The notes under the pieces: generated by a model
The model's input: the letters and a program-made list of their open reading frames with translations, nothing else
What the model was told of the DNA's origin: nothing
The model's database searches: none
Source: Erysipelotrichales bacterium
Lineage (GTDB): Bacteria; Bacillota_I; Bacilli_A; RFN20; CAG-826
Assembly (NCBI GenBank): GCA_022508535.1
Contig: JAFLUZ010000003.1
Location: 1 to 64,000, forward strand
Direction of reading: 5' to 3'
DNA: 64,000 nt
Shown: piece by piece, positions 11,987-20,205 of the stretch
How the letters are laid out: every line of letters starts with the position of its first letter
Numbering within the stretch: position 1 is the first letter of the stretch
Program-made: the position numbers and the translations under genes

Positions 11987-12014
11987 TTGTTTTAAAGACA
12001 AAATATATTATAAT
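11987..12014 (+). promoter_or_regulatory. Promoter of the endonuclease gene
   Basis: TTGTTT, a 16-base spacer and TATAAT, about 20 bases before the start of the secreted endonuclease gene. The -35 touches the gyrA terminator. Confidence 0.5.
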
Positions 12015-12034
12015 AGTGCTATAGGGTGATAAAT

Positions 12035-12997
12035 ATGAAAAAAAGTCTTATAAATACAATTTTAGTTTTATCGATAGCAATTTTAACTGGATGTAATTCA
12101 AATGAGAAATCAGAATTGCCTCCAAGTTTAAGTGCTGGACCAAGTGTTGTTGAAGATAGCGAGAGTGTTTCAACACTTCCACCAAGCCTAAGTACTGAAC
12201 CAAGTGAAAAACAAGAAAGCGCAAGTACATCAGCACCACTTCCATCAATAAGTGAAGAAACATCAACATTACCATCATATAACGATCAACTTGGAAGTGC
12301 GTTTGATGGTTATTATTCTGATGTCAATTTAAACACTACTGGAACAGCGTTATTATCAGAATTAAGATCTTTAAATAGTTCGAAAAGAAAATTTACACCT
12401 GGTTATAAACAATTAGGTAATTATTTCCTTCAAACTGATGGTGACCCAGAAAAACCAGGAAACATTATTGCTTTCTATTCTGGAACAAGCGTAAGTTTTA
12501 ATGGTAGTTTCTCTGGAAACGTTAATAGAGAGCACGTTTGGCCAAACTCTCATGGTGGAAATAAAGTCGAAGGCGATTTACACATGACAAGGCCAACAAT
12601 TGCTAGTGAAAACGGATCTAGAGGTAACTCGTTCTATGTTGAGGGAATGAAACATTCGTCTAATGGATGGGATCCTGCAATGGAAAGTTTTGGATTAGAA
12701 GAATATCGAGGTATTTCCGCTCGAATTATCTTCTATTGTGTCATTGCTTCCAATAGTTTGAAATTAGTCGAAGCAGAAAAAGGTTCTAGCGGAGATGATT
12801 CAATGGGAAAACTTTCTGATTTATTAAAATGGAATTTAGAATACGATATTGATGAAACAGAAATAAGAAGAAATGAAGCAACATTAGGAATTCAAGGAAA
12901 TAGAAATCCTTTTATTGATGATCGTTCATTAGCGTGTAGAGTATGGGGAGATACAAACGACGCAACTAGATCGATTTGTCAAAAAGCTAAATATTAA
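12035..12997 (+). CDS. Secreted endonuclease I family nuclease, lipoprotein
   Basis: A membrane-anchored extracellular nuclease of 320 residues. The signal peptide ends in ILTGC (Cys20). A Ser/Pro/Glu-rich linker follows (about 25-85, with repeated LPPSLS motifs) and then an endonuclease I domain. The core shows NREHVWPNSHGG followed by GDLHMTRPT and NGSRGNSFY, the His-metal finger pattern of this family (Bsn/EndA type). It probably degrades nucleic acid outside the cell for nucleotide salvage. The start is the ATG at 12035 behind TAGGGTG; an upstream GTG at 12026 overlaps the ribosome-binding site. Confidence 0.88.
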   Translation: MKKSLINTILVLSIAILTGCNSNEKSELPPSLSAGPSVVEDSESVSTLPPSLSTEPSEKQESASTSAPLPSISEETSTLPSYNDQLGSAFDGYYSDVNLNTTGTALLSELRSLNSSKRKFTPGYKQLGNYFLQTDGDPEKPGNIIAFYSGTSVSFNGSFSGNVNREHVWPNSHGGNKVEGDLHMTRPTIASENGSRGNSFYVEGMKHSSNGWDPAMESFGLEEYRGISARIIFYCVIASNSLKLVEAEKGSSGDDSMGKLSDLLKWNLEYDIDETEIRRNEATLGIQGNRNPFIDDRSLACRVWGDTNDATRSICQKAKY

Positions 12998-13060
12998 TCA
13001 AAAAATAGAAGCTAAAAAAGAATCCATGCTTCATAAAGTTAGTAAAATATATTTATTTGT

Positions 13061-13089
13061 TTGAAATTTTAATTTATTAATTATAAAAT
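13061..13089 (+). promoter_or_regulatory. Promoter of the serS T-box transcript
   Basis: TTGAAA, a 17-base spacer and TAAAAT. Transcription would begin near 13095, exactly at the base helix of the T-box. Confidence 0.7.
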
Positions 13090-13093
13090 AATC

Positions 13094-13305
13094 TTGCTCG
13101 ACGATTAAGAATAGAGTTATTAGATGTTTATAGAGAGTTACCGGTAGGTGTAAGGTAATAACAAAAATAACTTGTCCACCTTATAGAGCGAATGTAATGA
13201 TTCCGTAATTCTTGCGTTAAAAGAAAAACAAGATACACTAGACTTATTTGGTGTAAATTGGGTGGCACCACGTTTATAACGTCCCATGTTTATGGGACTT
13301 TTTTA
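13094..13305 (+). promoter_or_regulatory. T-box riboswitch for serS (specifier UCC)
   Basis: A T-box leader that reads tRNA-Ser charging. Stem I base pairs TTGCTC (13094-13099) with GAGCGA (13086-13091 offset: 13186-13191). An upper helix AGTTATT with AATAACT encloses the AGAGAG bulge and GGTAGGTG loop. The specifier loop contains UCC (Ser) at 13175-13177, followed by A as usual. The antiterminator sequence TGGGTGGCACCACG lies at 13259-13272. The terminator is GTCCCAT with ATGGGAC (13281-13298) and a T-run. Uncharged tRNA-Ser would favour the antiterminator and switch serS on. The stretch 12998-13060 holds nothing else recognisable. Confidence 0.93.
13281..13305 (+). terminator. T-box regulated terminator of serS
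   Basis: GTCCCAT pairs with ATGGGAC around GTTT and is followed by seven T. It competes with the T-box antiterminator. Confidence 0.92.
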
Positions 13306-13323
13306 TTTAAAGGAGAAAAATAT

Positions 13324-14601
13324 ATGCTAGATTTAAATTTAATTAAGACAAATCCAAGATTTGTTAGTGAAGCCTTAAAGAAAAAAGGCTGGGATGTTGA
13401 TTTTAAAGAAACTATTGAAAAAATGGATAAACGTTTAGAACTAATTCAAAAGGTCGAATCTGTTAAAGCAGAGATTAATAAACTTTCTGCATCTGTACCG
13501 ATGGTAAAAAAAGAAGGTGGCAATGTCCAAGAAATTTTTGCTAAAGTCAAAGATTTGAAAGCACAAAATGTAGAAAATGAAGAATTATTAGCAACTCTTG
13601 AAAAAGAAATCAAAGAATTTGTTGAAACATTACCTAATCTTCCAGATGAAGATTTATTACCAGGTGAAAAAGAAAACAATAAAGTAATAAAGACTATTGG
13701 TAAGAAACCAGAATTCGATTTTACACCAAAAGATCATGTTGAACTTGCAGAATCATTAGGCCTTATTGATTATGAAAGAGGAGCAAAAATTTCTGGAAGA
13801 GGAACTTGGATTTACACGGGTCTTGGTGCACAACTTGAATGGGCATTACTTAACTATTTTATAAATACACATTTAAAAGATGGTTATACAATGATTCTTC
13901 CACCACATTTATTAAATGAAGAAAGTGGATATACTGCAGGACAATTCCCAAAATTCAAAGAAGATGTTTTCTGGCTTGAAGGACAAGATAAATTCATGCT
14001 TCCAACAGCCGAAACAGCCTTAGTCAATTTACACCGTAAAGAAATATTAAACGAAGAAGATTTACCAAAGAAATATTTTGCATATACTCCTTGCTATCGT
14101 TGTGAAGCTGGTAGTTATCGAACAGAAGAAAGAGGTATGATTCGTGGATATCAATTTGACAAAGTAGAAATGGTTCAATACACAACTGAAGAAGGATCAG
14201 ATGCCGCTTTTGAAGAATTAGTAAATAAAGCTGCAGGACTTGTTGAAGGATTAGGATTACATTTCCAAATTTCTAAGCTTGCTGCAGGAGATTGCTCTCA
14301 TTCAATGGCAAGAACATACGATGTTGAGATTTGGATTCCATCAATGGGAATTTATAAAGAAGTATCTTCTGCTTCAAACGCTCGTGATTATCAAGCAAGA
14401 AGAGGTATGATTAGATATCGTGATGCTCAAACTGGTAAAGTCAAGTATTGTCACACATTAAATGCATCGGGTTTAGCAACAAGCCGTTTATTCCCTGCAA
14501 TACTAGAACAATGTCAACAAAAAGATGGTTCAGTAGTGTTACCAGATGTATTAGTACCATTAATGGGTGGAATTAAAGTATTATATCCGAAAAAGAAATA
14601 G
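13324..14601 (+). CDS. serS: Seryl-tRNA synthetase
   Basis: Charges tRNA-Ser with serine. The 425 residues begin MLDLNLIKTNPRFV, followed by the long antiparallel coiled-coil arm (about 30-105) that holds the tRNA. The class II catalytic core follows, with motif 2 (CYRCEAGSYRTEERGMIRGYQF) and motif 3 (LNASGLATSRLFPAILE). AAAGGAGAAAAATAT precedes the ATG at 13324. An upstream in-frame codon at 13258 lies in the T-box and is not used. The T-box with a UCC specifier confirms the identity. Confidence 0.98.
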   Translation: MLDLNLIKTNPRFVSEALKKKGWDVDFKETIEKMDKRLELIQKVESVKAEINKLSASVPMVKKEGGNVQEIFAKVKDLKAQNVENEELLATLEKEIKEFVETLPNLPDEDLLPGEKENNKVIKTIGKKPEFDFTPKDHVELAESLGLIDYERGAKISGRGTWIYTGLGAQLEWALLNYFINTHLKDGYTMILPPHLLNEESGYTAGQFPKFKEDVFWLEGQDKFMLPTAETALVNLHRKEILNEEDLPKKYFAYTPCYRCEAGSYRTEERGMIRGYQFDKVEMVQYTTEEGSDAAFEELVNKAAGLVEGLGLHFQISKLAAGDCSHSMARTYDVEIWIPSMGIYKEVSSASNARDYQARRGMIRYRDAQTGKVKYCHTLNASGLATSRLFPAILEQCQQKDGSVVLPDVLVPLMGGIKVLYPKKK

Positions 14602-14618
14602 GCTTTTGCCTATTTTTT
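14596..14618 (+). terminator. Terminator overlapping the serS stop codon
   Basis: AAATAGGC pairs with GCCTATTT around TTTT and continues into T residues. The stop codon TAG (14599-14601) is inside the left arm. Confidence 0.85.
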
Positions 14619-14620
14619 TG

Positions 14621-14648
14621 TTGCAAACTAGCAAAATTATTATATAAT
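14621..14648 (+). promoter_or_regulatory. Promoter of the SRP RNA gene
   Basis: TTGCAA, a 16-base spacer and TATAAT, placing the start near 14655, the first base of the SRP RNA stem. Confidence 0.7.
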
Positions 14649-14654
14649 AATAAT

Positions 14655-14737
14655 GCCATTGCGATGGGCAAGTGTGAACCTGGTCAGGACGGGAACGTAG
14701 CAGCCATAAGCTTCTTACTCATGTGCGATGGTTTTTT
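14655..14737 (+). ncRNA. ffs: Signal recognition particle RNA, small bacterial type
   Basis: The RNA of the signal recognition particle, partner of Ffh. The conserved domain IV hairpin reads GTGAACCTGGTCAGGACGG, then GAACGTAGCAGCCATAAG: the GGTCAGG and AGCAGCCA internal-loop sides are the Ffh-binding core, and the apical loop is a GGGAAC variant of the usual GGAA tetraloop. The ends pair (CCATTGC with GCGATGG) and run into TTTTTT as a terminator. At about 83 bases it is the short form with no Alu domain. Confidence 0.92.
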
Positions 14738-14750
14738 GGTGGTGAAAAAA

Positions 14751-15209
14751 ATGCATGATGACACATATTTTATGAAAGAAGCTTTAAAAGAAGCGCAAAA
14801 AAGCTATGAATTAGATGAAGTGCCAGTAGGTGCTGTTATCGTTAAAGATAATAAAATAATTGCTCGTGGTCACAATTTAAGAGAAAAACAATTTGATCCA
14901 ACCGCACATGCAGAAATTGTTGCTATAAAAAAAGCGTGCAAAAAAATAAAGTCTTGGAGACTTGTAAATTGTAAGATGTATGTGACATTAGAGCCTTGTG
15001 CAATGTGTGCAGGAGCGATTCTATGGGCAAGAATTGACGAAGTGGTTTTTGGTGCTCAAGATTTGAAAGGTGGGGCATTAGGAACATGCTTTAATTTATA
15101 TGAGCAAAAAGGATTAAATCACTATCCAAAAATCAAAAGAGATGTTTTAAAAGAAGAAACTAGTCGAATTTTGTCGGAATTTTTTAAAAACAAACGTAAA
15201 AAGGTATAA
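14751..15209 (+). CDS. tadA: tRNA-specific adenosine deaminase TadA
   Basis: Converts A34 to inosine in the anticodon of tRNA-Arg(ACG). The 152 residues show the cytidine-deaminase-like zinc site: HAEI (the His ligand and proton-shuttling Glu) and PCAMCAGA (two Cys ligands), plus DEVPVGAVIV near the start and ARIDEVVFGAQDLKGGALG. The ATG at 14751 comes only 13 bases after the SRP RNA T-run, with GGTGGTG as a weak ribosome-binding site. A tadA gene next to SRP RNA is a known arrangement in Firmicutes. Confidence 0.94.
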   Translation: MHDDTYFMKEALKEAQKSYELDEVPVGAVIVKDNKIIARGHNLREKQFDPTAHAEIVAIKKACKKIKSWRLVNCKMYVTLEPCAMCAGAILWARIDEVVFGAQDLKGGALGTCFNLYEQKGLNHYPKIKRDVLKEETSRILSEFFKNKRKKV

Positions 15210-15247
15210 ACAGCGAAGTTTATTTACAAAATATACTTGGTGATAGT

Positions 15248-15592
15248 ATGAAAAAGTTTGCGAAAATCGTTAATATAACTGCAACAGCTATTTCGGCAGT
15301 AACATTAATTGCTCTGGTTTTGCTTGTTGCAATTTTTTCATCTTCAAAAGACGTTGAAGTGGAAGAGACGGTTATTACATTGGAACAAATTAAACTAACA
15401 AGAAGAAAAGTTAATGATAATGTGTCTTTTTGTGCAGAAAACGTCAATCAAAATGCACAGTATTATCTTGTTATTGCGTTTGATTTATATGAAATTGAAA
15501 ATCAAAATATCTATTTAACAATTAAAGACTCAGACATCGTTTACCTTATATCTGTTAATGAGAAACAAGAAGCGAGTATAGTTTATAATTAA
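15248..15592 (+). CDS. Small membrane-anchored protein of unknown function
   Basis: A 114-residue protein that I do not recognise. A short basic start (MKKFAKIVN) leads into one hydrophobic helix at about residues 8-31 (ATAISAVTLIALVLLVAIF). The remaining 80 residues are polar and probably form a small extracellular beta domain. There is no lipobox Cys. It follows tadA by 38 bases with GGTGAT as ribosome-binding site and may share its transcript. Confidence 0.7.
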   Translation: MKKFAKIVNITATAISAVTLIALVLLVAIFSSSKDVEVEETVITLEQIKLTRRKVNDNVSFCAENVNQNAQYYLVIAFDLYEIENQNIYLTIKDSDIVYLISVNEKQEASIVYN

Positions 15593-15619
15593 AAATCCTA
15601 ACTGTAAGAATAAAATCGT

Positions 15620-15648
15620 TTGACAATGGCGATAAATAATAGTATTAT
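15620..15648 (+). promoter_or_regulatory. Strong promoter of the lipoprotein gene at 15700
   Basis: A perfect -35 TTGACA, a 17-base spacer and TATTAT. The predicted start (about 15655) falls inside the following hairpin. Confidence 0.75.
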
Positions 15649-15650
15649 TT

Positions 15651-15677
15651 AACATAACGATTGTGTTATGTTTTTTT
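15651..15677 (+). terminator. Terminator overlapping a promoter start site
   Basis: AACATAAC pairs with GTTATGTT around six bases and is followed by T residues to 15677. It would end transcripts coming from tadA/15248, while RNAs starting near 15655 would lack part of the left arm. Confidence 0.7.
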
Positions 15678-15699
15678 ATTAATTAGAGGAGGAATATTT

Positions 15700-17709
15700 A
15701 TGAAAAATAAGAGAGCTCTATGGGTGATGGCGATAGTTGGATCTATGCTAACTGCATGCGGCGATAACGTTACACCTACAATTAAACAAAAAGATTTAAT
15801 ACCAGGCATTAAATTTACATATGCTTATTCTGATATGTCTGAACAATATTATTGGCAAGAATATGGATCAGAGGCGGCTTTAGTAAATTATTATTACTAT
15901 GACCTTGGAAATTCAACAGATAACAAAGTAACTTTACACGATCCATCTCTATTTAATGAATATGGCGCATCAACCTTGCGTTTAAATACAATGAATAGAA
16001 ATAAAAAGAACGCTCCAAAAAGAGCAGTTGATGTTATTGAAAGTGAATTTGTGGATGGTTATCATGAACAATTTACTGGAGATTTAACAGAAGATGAATT
16101 CTTTGCATACACTGGTTTATTGACTGCAAAAAATGGACCTGCTCCTGCCACTGCTGGAGTAAAAAATTTATCAATGAAACTTGAAGAAAATCTCGATTAT
16201 GTATATTGGGAAATTGAAGAAGGTTATAAGTCATTAGTTGAAGATGTTCAATATAAAATGTATGACAACAACTATATGATTGAAGAAGTATACGATACTA
16301 AGCAAGTTGCGATTGATGACGAATATCTCGAACATAAAGAGGTTAAAGAGAGTTCAAAGGGACGTACAAATATTGGTAAAATTGATAACAAAGACTACGT
16401 TATTAGTGTTATGCATAAGTTCCCAGCTGAAGGAGAAGACGAACCGGTTCTTGGCGAAGGCGAAAAATATCCTATTCCAGAGAACTATCGCGATTTAACA
16501 CAAGTTAATGATAAAAAAGCCAACTTAAGTGATTATTATTATTTCAATATGAATTCTGGCTTGGTCAATTTGATGACAAAAGAATACTATAACAAAAAAG
16601 ACAAATATGGTAACGATGTATTTAACAAACGTTATGAATGGTATGCATCAGCCAAAGACGAAGAAAAGAATGAAATAATGCTTCAATATAATCGTAATAT
16701 GGAATTTGATGGCATTTACAGTGGCCAACAAGTTGTTGATACAGTTTATGTTATTTTTAATTCAAATAACAAGGTTGTTCAATATGGTTATGATTATGTC
16801 TTCTATTATTTTGGAGAACCACTACAAGCATATTCTCTAACATATGATTATTCATATGAATCACTAGGCGATTATGAAGTTCCTGCAGGCGAAGATGAAT
16901 TATTTGATTATAACAAATACTATGATTATGGATATTTATTACCAAACTTGGAACACGCCAAAAATAGTGAAGTATTAGATGATAAAGCAGAAGAATTACT
17001 TCAAACAATACAAGAAAATACTTTACAAGGATTTATTAATGAACCAACGGGTGCTGTTACTCAAACATATACTCATTATGATCAAACTTTATATTTAAAT
17101 AGTTATGCTGAAGAGCTTTATGCAAAGTACGTAAAATCTGCTATGGCATCAGGTCAATCATATTTGGACTTTGAAACATGGTATAACACAGTTGAGTTTG
17201 ATTACGATGTTGAAATTGAAACAACGTTAGATAGTTCTTTATATAACGATAACGTAATGGTTTCTTATTATAGTGAACATGGTACTGTTTTAGATGAATA
17301 CTTCTATGCAGAGAGTGGGACATTCCAAAAGTTTAATCAAAACGGAAAAACATACGAAATTAGAACTTATAATGGTGGAACATCACGTTATGATGAAGGA
17401 AAAATTACAACTGATTGGGAAACAAGCAAAGAACCAAAATTATCCTTGTTTGATTTAGACTTCAGCGTACTAGGTGTACTTGAAAACATTAACTACTTTA
17501 TTCGTGAAAGCAAAAAGGCATCATCTGAATATTTAGTTCAAGTAACTGCAGAAAAAATACCTGCAGGTATGGATGAAGCAACTAACGAATATGTTGAAGA
17601 ACACTATGTGATAACCGCTCAAGCTGTAAGACAACAACAAATCACAGAGCAAGGTGGAATTGTTGGCTATATCTTAACTTATGAGATTGGTTTCCAAATA
17701 ATTAAATAA
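15700..17709 (+). CDS. Large secreted lipoprotein of unknown function
   Basis: A 669-residue lipoprotein; the signal peptide ends in MLTAC (Cys20). The rest is hydrophilic and very rich in Tyr, Asp and Glu (for example DYYYFNMNSG, FDYNKYYDYGYLLP), suggesting a mostly beta-structured surface protein. No catalytic motif or known domain is recognised. The start is the ATG at 15700 behind AGAGGAGG. It has its own strong promoter and terminator and is therefore a single-gene unit. It may be a distant member of the lipoprotein set further right in the window, but I see no firm sequence match. Confidence 0.8.
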   Translation: MKNKRALWVMAIVGSMLTACGDNVTPTIKQKDLIPGIKFTYAYSDMSEQYYWQEYGSEAALVNYYYYDLGNSTDNKVTLHDPSLFNEYGASTLRLNTMNRNKKNAPKRAVDVIESEFVDGYHEQFTGDLTEDEFFAYTGLLTAKNGPAPATAGVKNLSMKLEENLDYVYWEIEEGYKSLVEDVQYKMYDNNYMIEEVYDTKQVAIDDEYLEHKEVKESSKGRTNIGKIDNKDYVISVMHKFPAEGEDEPVLGEGEKYPIPENYRDLTQVNDKKANLSDYYYFNMNSGLVNLMTKEYYNKKDKYGNDVFNKRYEWYASAKDEEKNEIMLQYNRNMEFDGIYSGQQVVDTVYVIFNSNNKVVQYGYDYVFYYFGEPLQAYSLTYDYSYESLGDYEVPAGEDELFDYNKYYDYGYLLPNLEHAKNSEVLDDKAEELLQTIQENTLQGFINEPTGAVTQTYTHYDQTLYLNSYAEELYAKYVKSAMASGQSYLDFETWYNTVEFDYDVEIETTLDSSLYNDNVMVSYYSEHGTVLDEYFYAESGTFQKFNQNGKTYEIRTYNGGTSRYDEGKITTDWETSKEPKLSLFDLDFSVLGVLENINYFIRESKKASSEYLVQVTAEKIPAGMDEATNEYVEEHYVITAQAVRQQQITEQGGIVGYILTYEIGFQIIK

Positions 17710-17720
17710 TTAAAAATATT

Positions 17721-17748
17721 AGAGGAGTTCATAAAGAACTCCTCTTTA
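17721..17748 (+). terminator. Intrinsic terminator after the lipoprotein gene
   Basis: A perfect 10-bp stem, AGAGGAGTTC with GAACTCCTCT, followed by a short T stretch. Confidence 0.8.
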
Positions 17749-17793
17749 CGTTTAATGTATATTTGAATATAATTTATTTAGAGGTTGATAAAT

Positions 17794-20205
17794 GTGAAAA
17801 ATAGTGAATATAAGCGTTTTACCCCTACTTTAGATAATGGATTAACGAGTGAACAAGTCGAAATCCGAAAAAAGGAAAAATTAATTAATAAAACTTATAG
17901 AAAAACTACAAAATCTTATTGGGAAATTATTAGAGATAATGTTTTCACATTTTTTAATATACTTTTAACTATTATTGCAATTTTAGAAATTTATGCTGAT
18001 CACGCAGGTGACATAATTTTCTTTATGCTTATTATGATGGCTAACATGGTTATTGGTTTAATTCAAGACATTAGAGCAAAAAAACTTATCGAAAAATTAA
18101 AAATATCTGTGGAGCCAACTGTTGAAGTCGTTAGAGATGGACACAAACAAGAAATACCAACGAGTGAATTAGTATTAGATGATATATTTTTCCTTGAAGC
18201 GGGGAAGCAAGTTAGTGTTGATGGAATATTACAAGAAGGAACGTTAGAAGTTGATGAATCAATTATTACTGGCGAATCTTTAAATGTGAAAAAAAACGTT
18301 GGAGATGTAATATGCTCTGGATCTTTTGTAGTAAGCGGAAAAGCTACCGTGTTAGCTGATAAAGTTGGCAAAAATTCATTTGCTGAGCAAATACAAGCTA
18401 AAGCTAAACAATTTAAAAGGCCAAAATCAGAATTGCTAAGATCGATTAATACAATATTTAGAATGATTGCGATGGTTATTATACCTGTCGGGGTAATTCT
18501 TTTCTTTGTTAATCGTAGTCAATTAGACACAATAAACGATGCGATTTCGTCTACTTCGGCATCTATGATTGGAATGATACCATCAGGTATGTTCTTGTTT
18601 ACATCAATGACTTTGGCGGTTGGAGTTCTTCGCTTGGGTAAAAAAAATACAATGGTCCAAGAATTATATTCTATTGAAATGCTAGCAAGGTCTAATGTCG
18701 TATGTTTTGATAAAACAGGAACTTTGACAGATGGAACGATGAAAGTTGTAGACATAATTAATTTAAGTAAAGAAAAAGATGTCAAGTTTGTGTTGGGAAA
18801 CCTTTTAAATGCAACAAAAGATAATAATCAGTCTGCAAGAGCAATTATCAAAGAATGTCCACTCAATGATAAGCTAAATGTAATTACTACAATACCATTT
18901 TCAAGTGATCGTAAATACTCTGCAGCATCATTTAAAAACGAGGGGACGTATATTTTAGGTGCTACTGATTTTATTGGCGTTAAACTCAGTAAAGATATTA
19001 AAGATACAGTAATGCGTTTAGCATCAGATGGAAATAGAGTTATGGCGCTTGCGCATTCCTCTAAAGAAATAGCGAATGATAAATTACCAGAAGACGCGAA
19101 ATTAATTGCATTAATTGTGATAGCCGATAATATTCGAAGCAGTGCAAAAGACACAATTGCATGGTTTAAAAACAATGATGTCGATATAAAAATAATATCT
19201 GGGGATGATCCAATTACAGTTTCTGCTATTGCAAAAAAATGTGGTGTAGATAATTACGATAAGTTTATAAATTTAGAAGGCGTATCTCTAGATGAAGTAA
19301 AAGAATTAGCAATGAAATACACAATATTTGGTCGTGTAAGTCCAGAGCAAAAAGCAGCACTTGTTGAGGCGTTAAAAGATAATGATAAGACTGTAGCGAT
19401 GACTGGTGATGGAGTAAACGATATTATTGCTTTAAAAAGAGCGGATTGCTCAATAGCAATGGCAAGTGGCTCAGATGCTACCAAATGTTCGGCACATTTA
19501 GTGTTAATGGACTCAGATTTCTCTCATATGCCAGAAATAGTTCAAGAGGGAAGAAGAGTCGTTAATAATTTGCAACAAACTTGTTCTCTTTATTTAACAA
19601 AAACTATTTTTGCTTTCTTAACTACTTTCATTTTTATGATTGGTAGTTTAATTTTAGGAAAAGGTAGTCAGTTTAGTTATCCTTTTAGACCACAACATCT
19701 ATATATTTGGGAGTTCTTAGGAATTGGTTTATCATCGTTCTTCCTATCATTACAACCAAATAGTGCTTTAATTAAAAGCGGTTTTGTTAAGAATGTTTTA
19801 TGCAAAGCGTTGCCAGGTGGTATTACTATTGCAATAGCAACCATTCTTATTTCTGTTTTAAGGGTTAATGGAGTATTTAATGAAGAGGTTGCAGTAACAA
19901 TGGGAATGATTACTATGTCAATTCTTTGCTTTGTCGTGTTATTAAGATGTTGTATGCCATTTAATAAATATCGTTTAATACTCTATATAAACTTAGTGAT
20001 ACTAGCGATACTAGGATATTCTATTTTATCCACATTAACAGCGACAGAAGTTTTATCGTTAAATGTGTTCCAAACATATCCAGAAAAAATGAGTTTAGCT
20101 AATACCTTTAGTTTAGTTGGTATTGTGCTTGTTTTTAGTGGACTATATTTTGGATTAGATTTTATAATTAATCGTCAAAGAAAAGGAATTGATCAACATG
20201 ATTAG
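17794..20205 (+). CDS. Cation-transporting P-type ATPase, CtpE-like
   Basis: An ATP-driven cation pump of 803 residues. The actuator loop has ITGES, the phosphorylation site is CFDKTGTLTDGTM, and the hinge is MTGDGVNDIIALKRADCSIAMASGSDA. The DGVND-xxALK-xAD-xS-AMASG pattern resembles the CtpE-type group, for which Ca2+ transport has been proposed in mycobacteria; the substrate here is not certain. In the fourth membrane helix the usual PEGL is replaced by IPSGMF, so the ion site lacks that Glu. The start is taken as GTG at 17794 after GAGGTTG. It overlaps psuG by eight bases. Confidence 0.85.
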   Translation: MKNSEYKRFTPTLDNGLTSEQVEIRKKEKLINKTYRKTTKSYWEIIRDNVFTFFNILLTIIAILEIYADHAGDIIFFMLIMMANMVIGLIQDIRAKKLIEKLKISVEPTVEVVRDGHKQEIPTSELVLDDIFFLEAGKQVSVDGILQEGTLEVDESIITGESLNVKKNVGDVICSGSFVVSGKATVLADKVGKNSFAEQIQAKAKQFKRPKSELLRSINTIFRMIAMVIIPVGVILFFVNRSQLDTINDAISSTSASMIGMIPSGMFLFTSMTLAVGVLRLGKKNTMVQELYSIEMLARSNVVCFDKTGTLTDGTMKVVDIINLSKEKDVKFVLGNLLNATKDNNQSARAIIKECPLNDKLNVITTIPFSSDRKYSAASFKNEGTYILGATDFIGVKLSKDIKDTVMRLASDGNRVMALAHSSKEIANDKLPEDAKLIALIVIADNIRSSAKDTIAWFKNNDVDIKIISGDDPITVSAIAKKCGVDNYDKFINLEGVSLDEVKELAMKYTIFGRVSPEQKAALVEALKDNDKTVAMTGDGVNDIIALKRADCSIAMASGSDATKCSAHLVLMDSDFSHMPEIVQEGRRVVNNLQQTCSLYLTKTIFAFLTTFIFMIGSLILGKGSQFSYPFRPQHLYIWEFLGIGLSSFFLSLQPNSALIKSGFVKNVLCKALPGGITIAIATILISVLRVNGVFNEEVAVTMGMITMSILCFVVLLRCCMPFNKYRLILYINLVILAILGYSILSTLTATEVLSLNVFQTYPEKMSLANTFSLVGIVLVFSGLYFGLDFIINRQRKGIDQHD

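Noticed and set aside
13008-13032. GAAGC...GCTTC hairpin after the endonuclease gene as a terminator
   Set aside because: Only five base pairs, a long loop and no T-run follow it.
16280-16498. 72-codon ORF inside the lipoprotein gene at 15700
   Set aside because: Out-of-frame shadow with no ribosome-binding site inside a gene with clear signal peptide and terminator.
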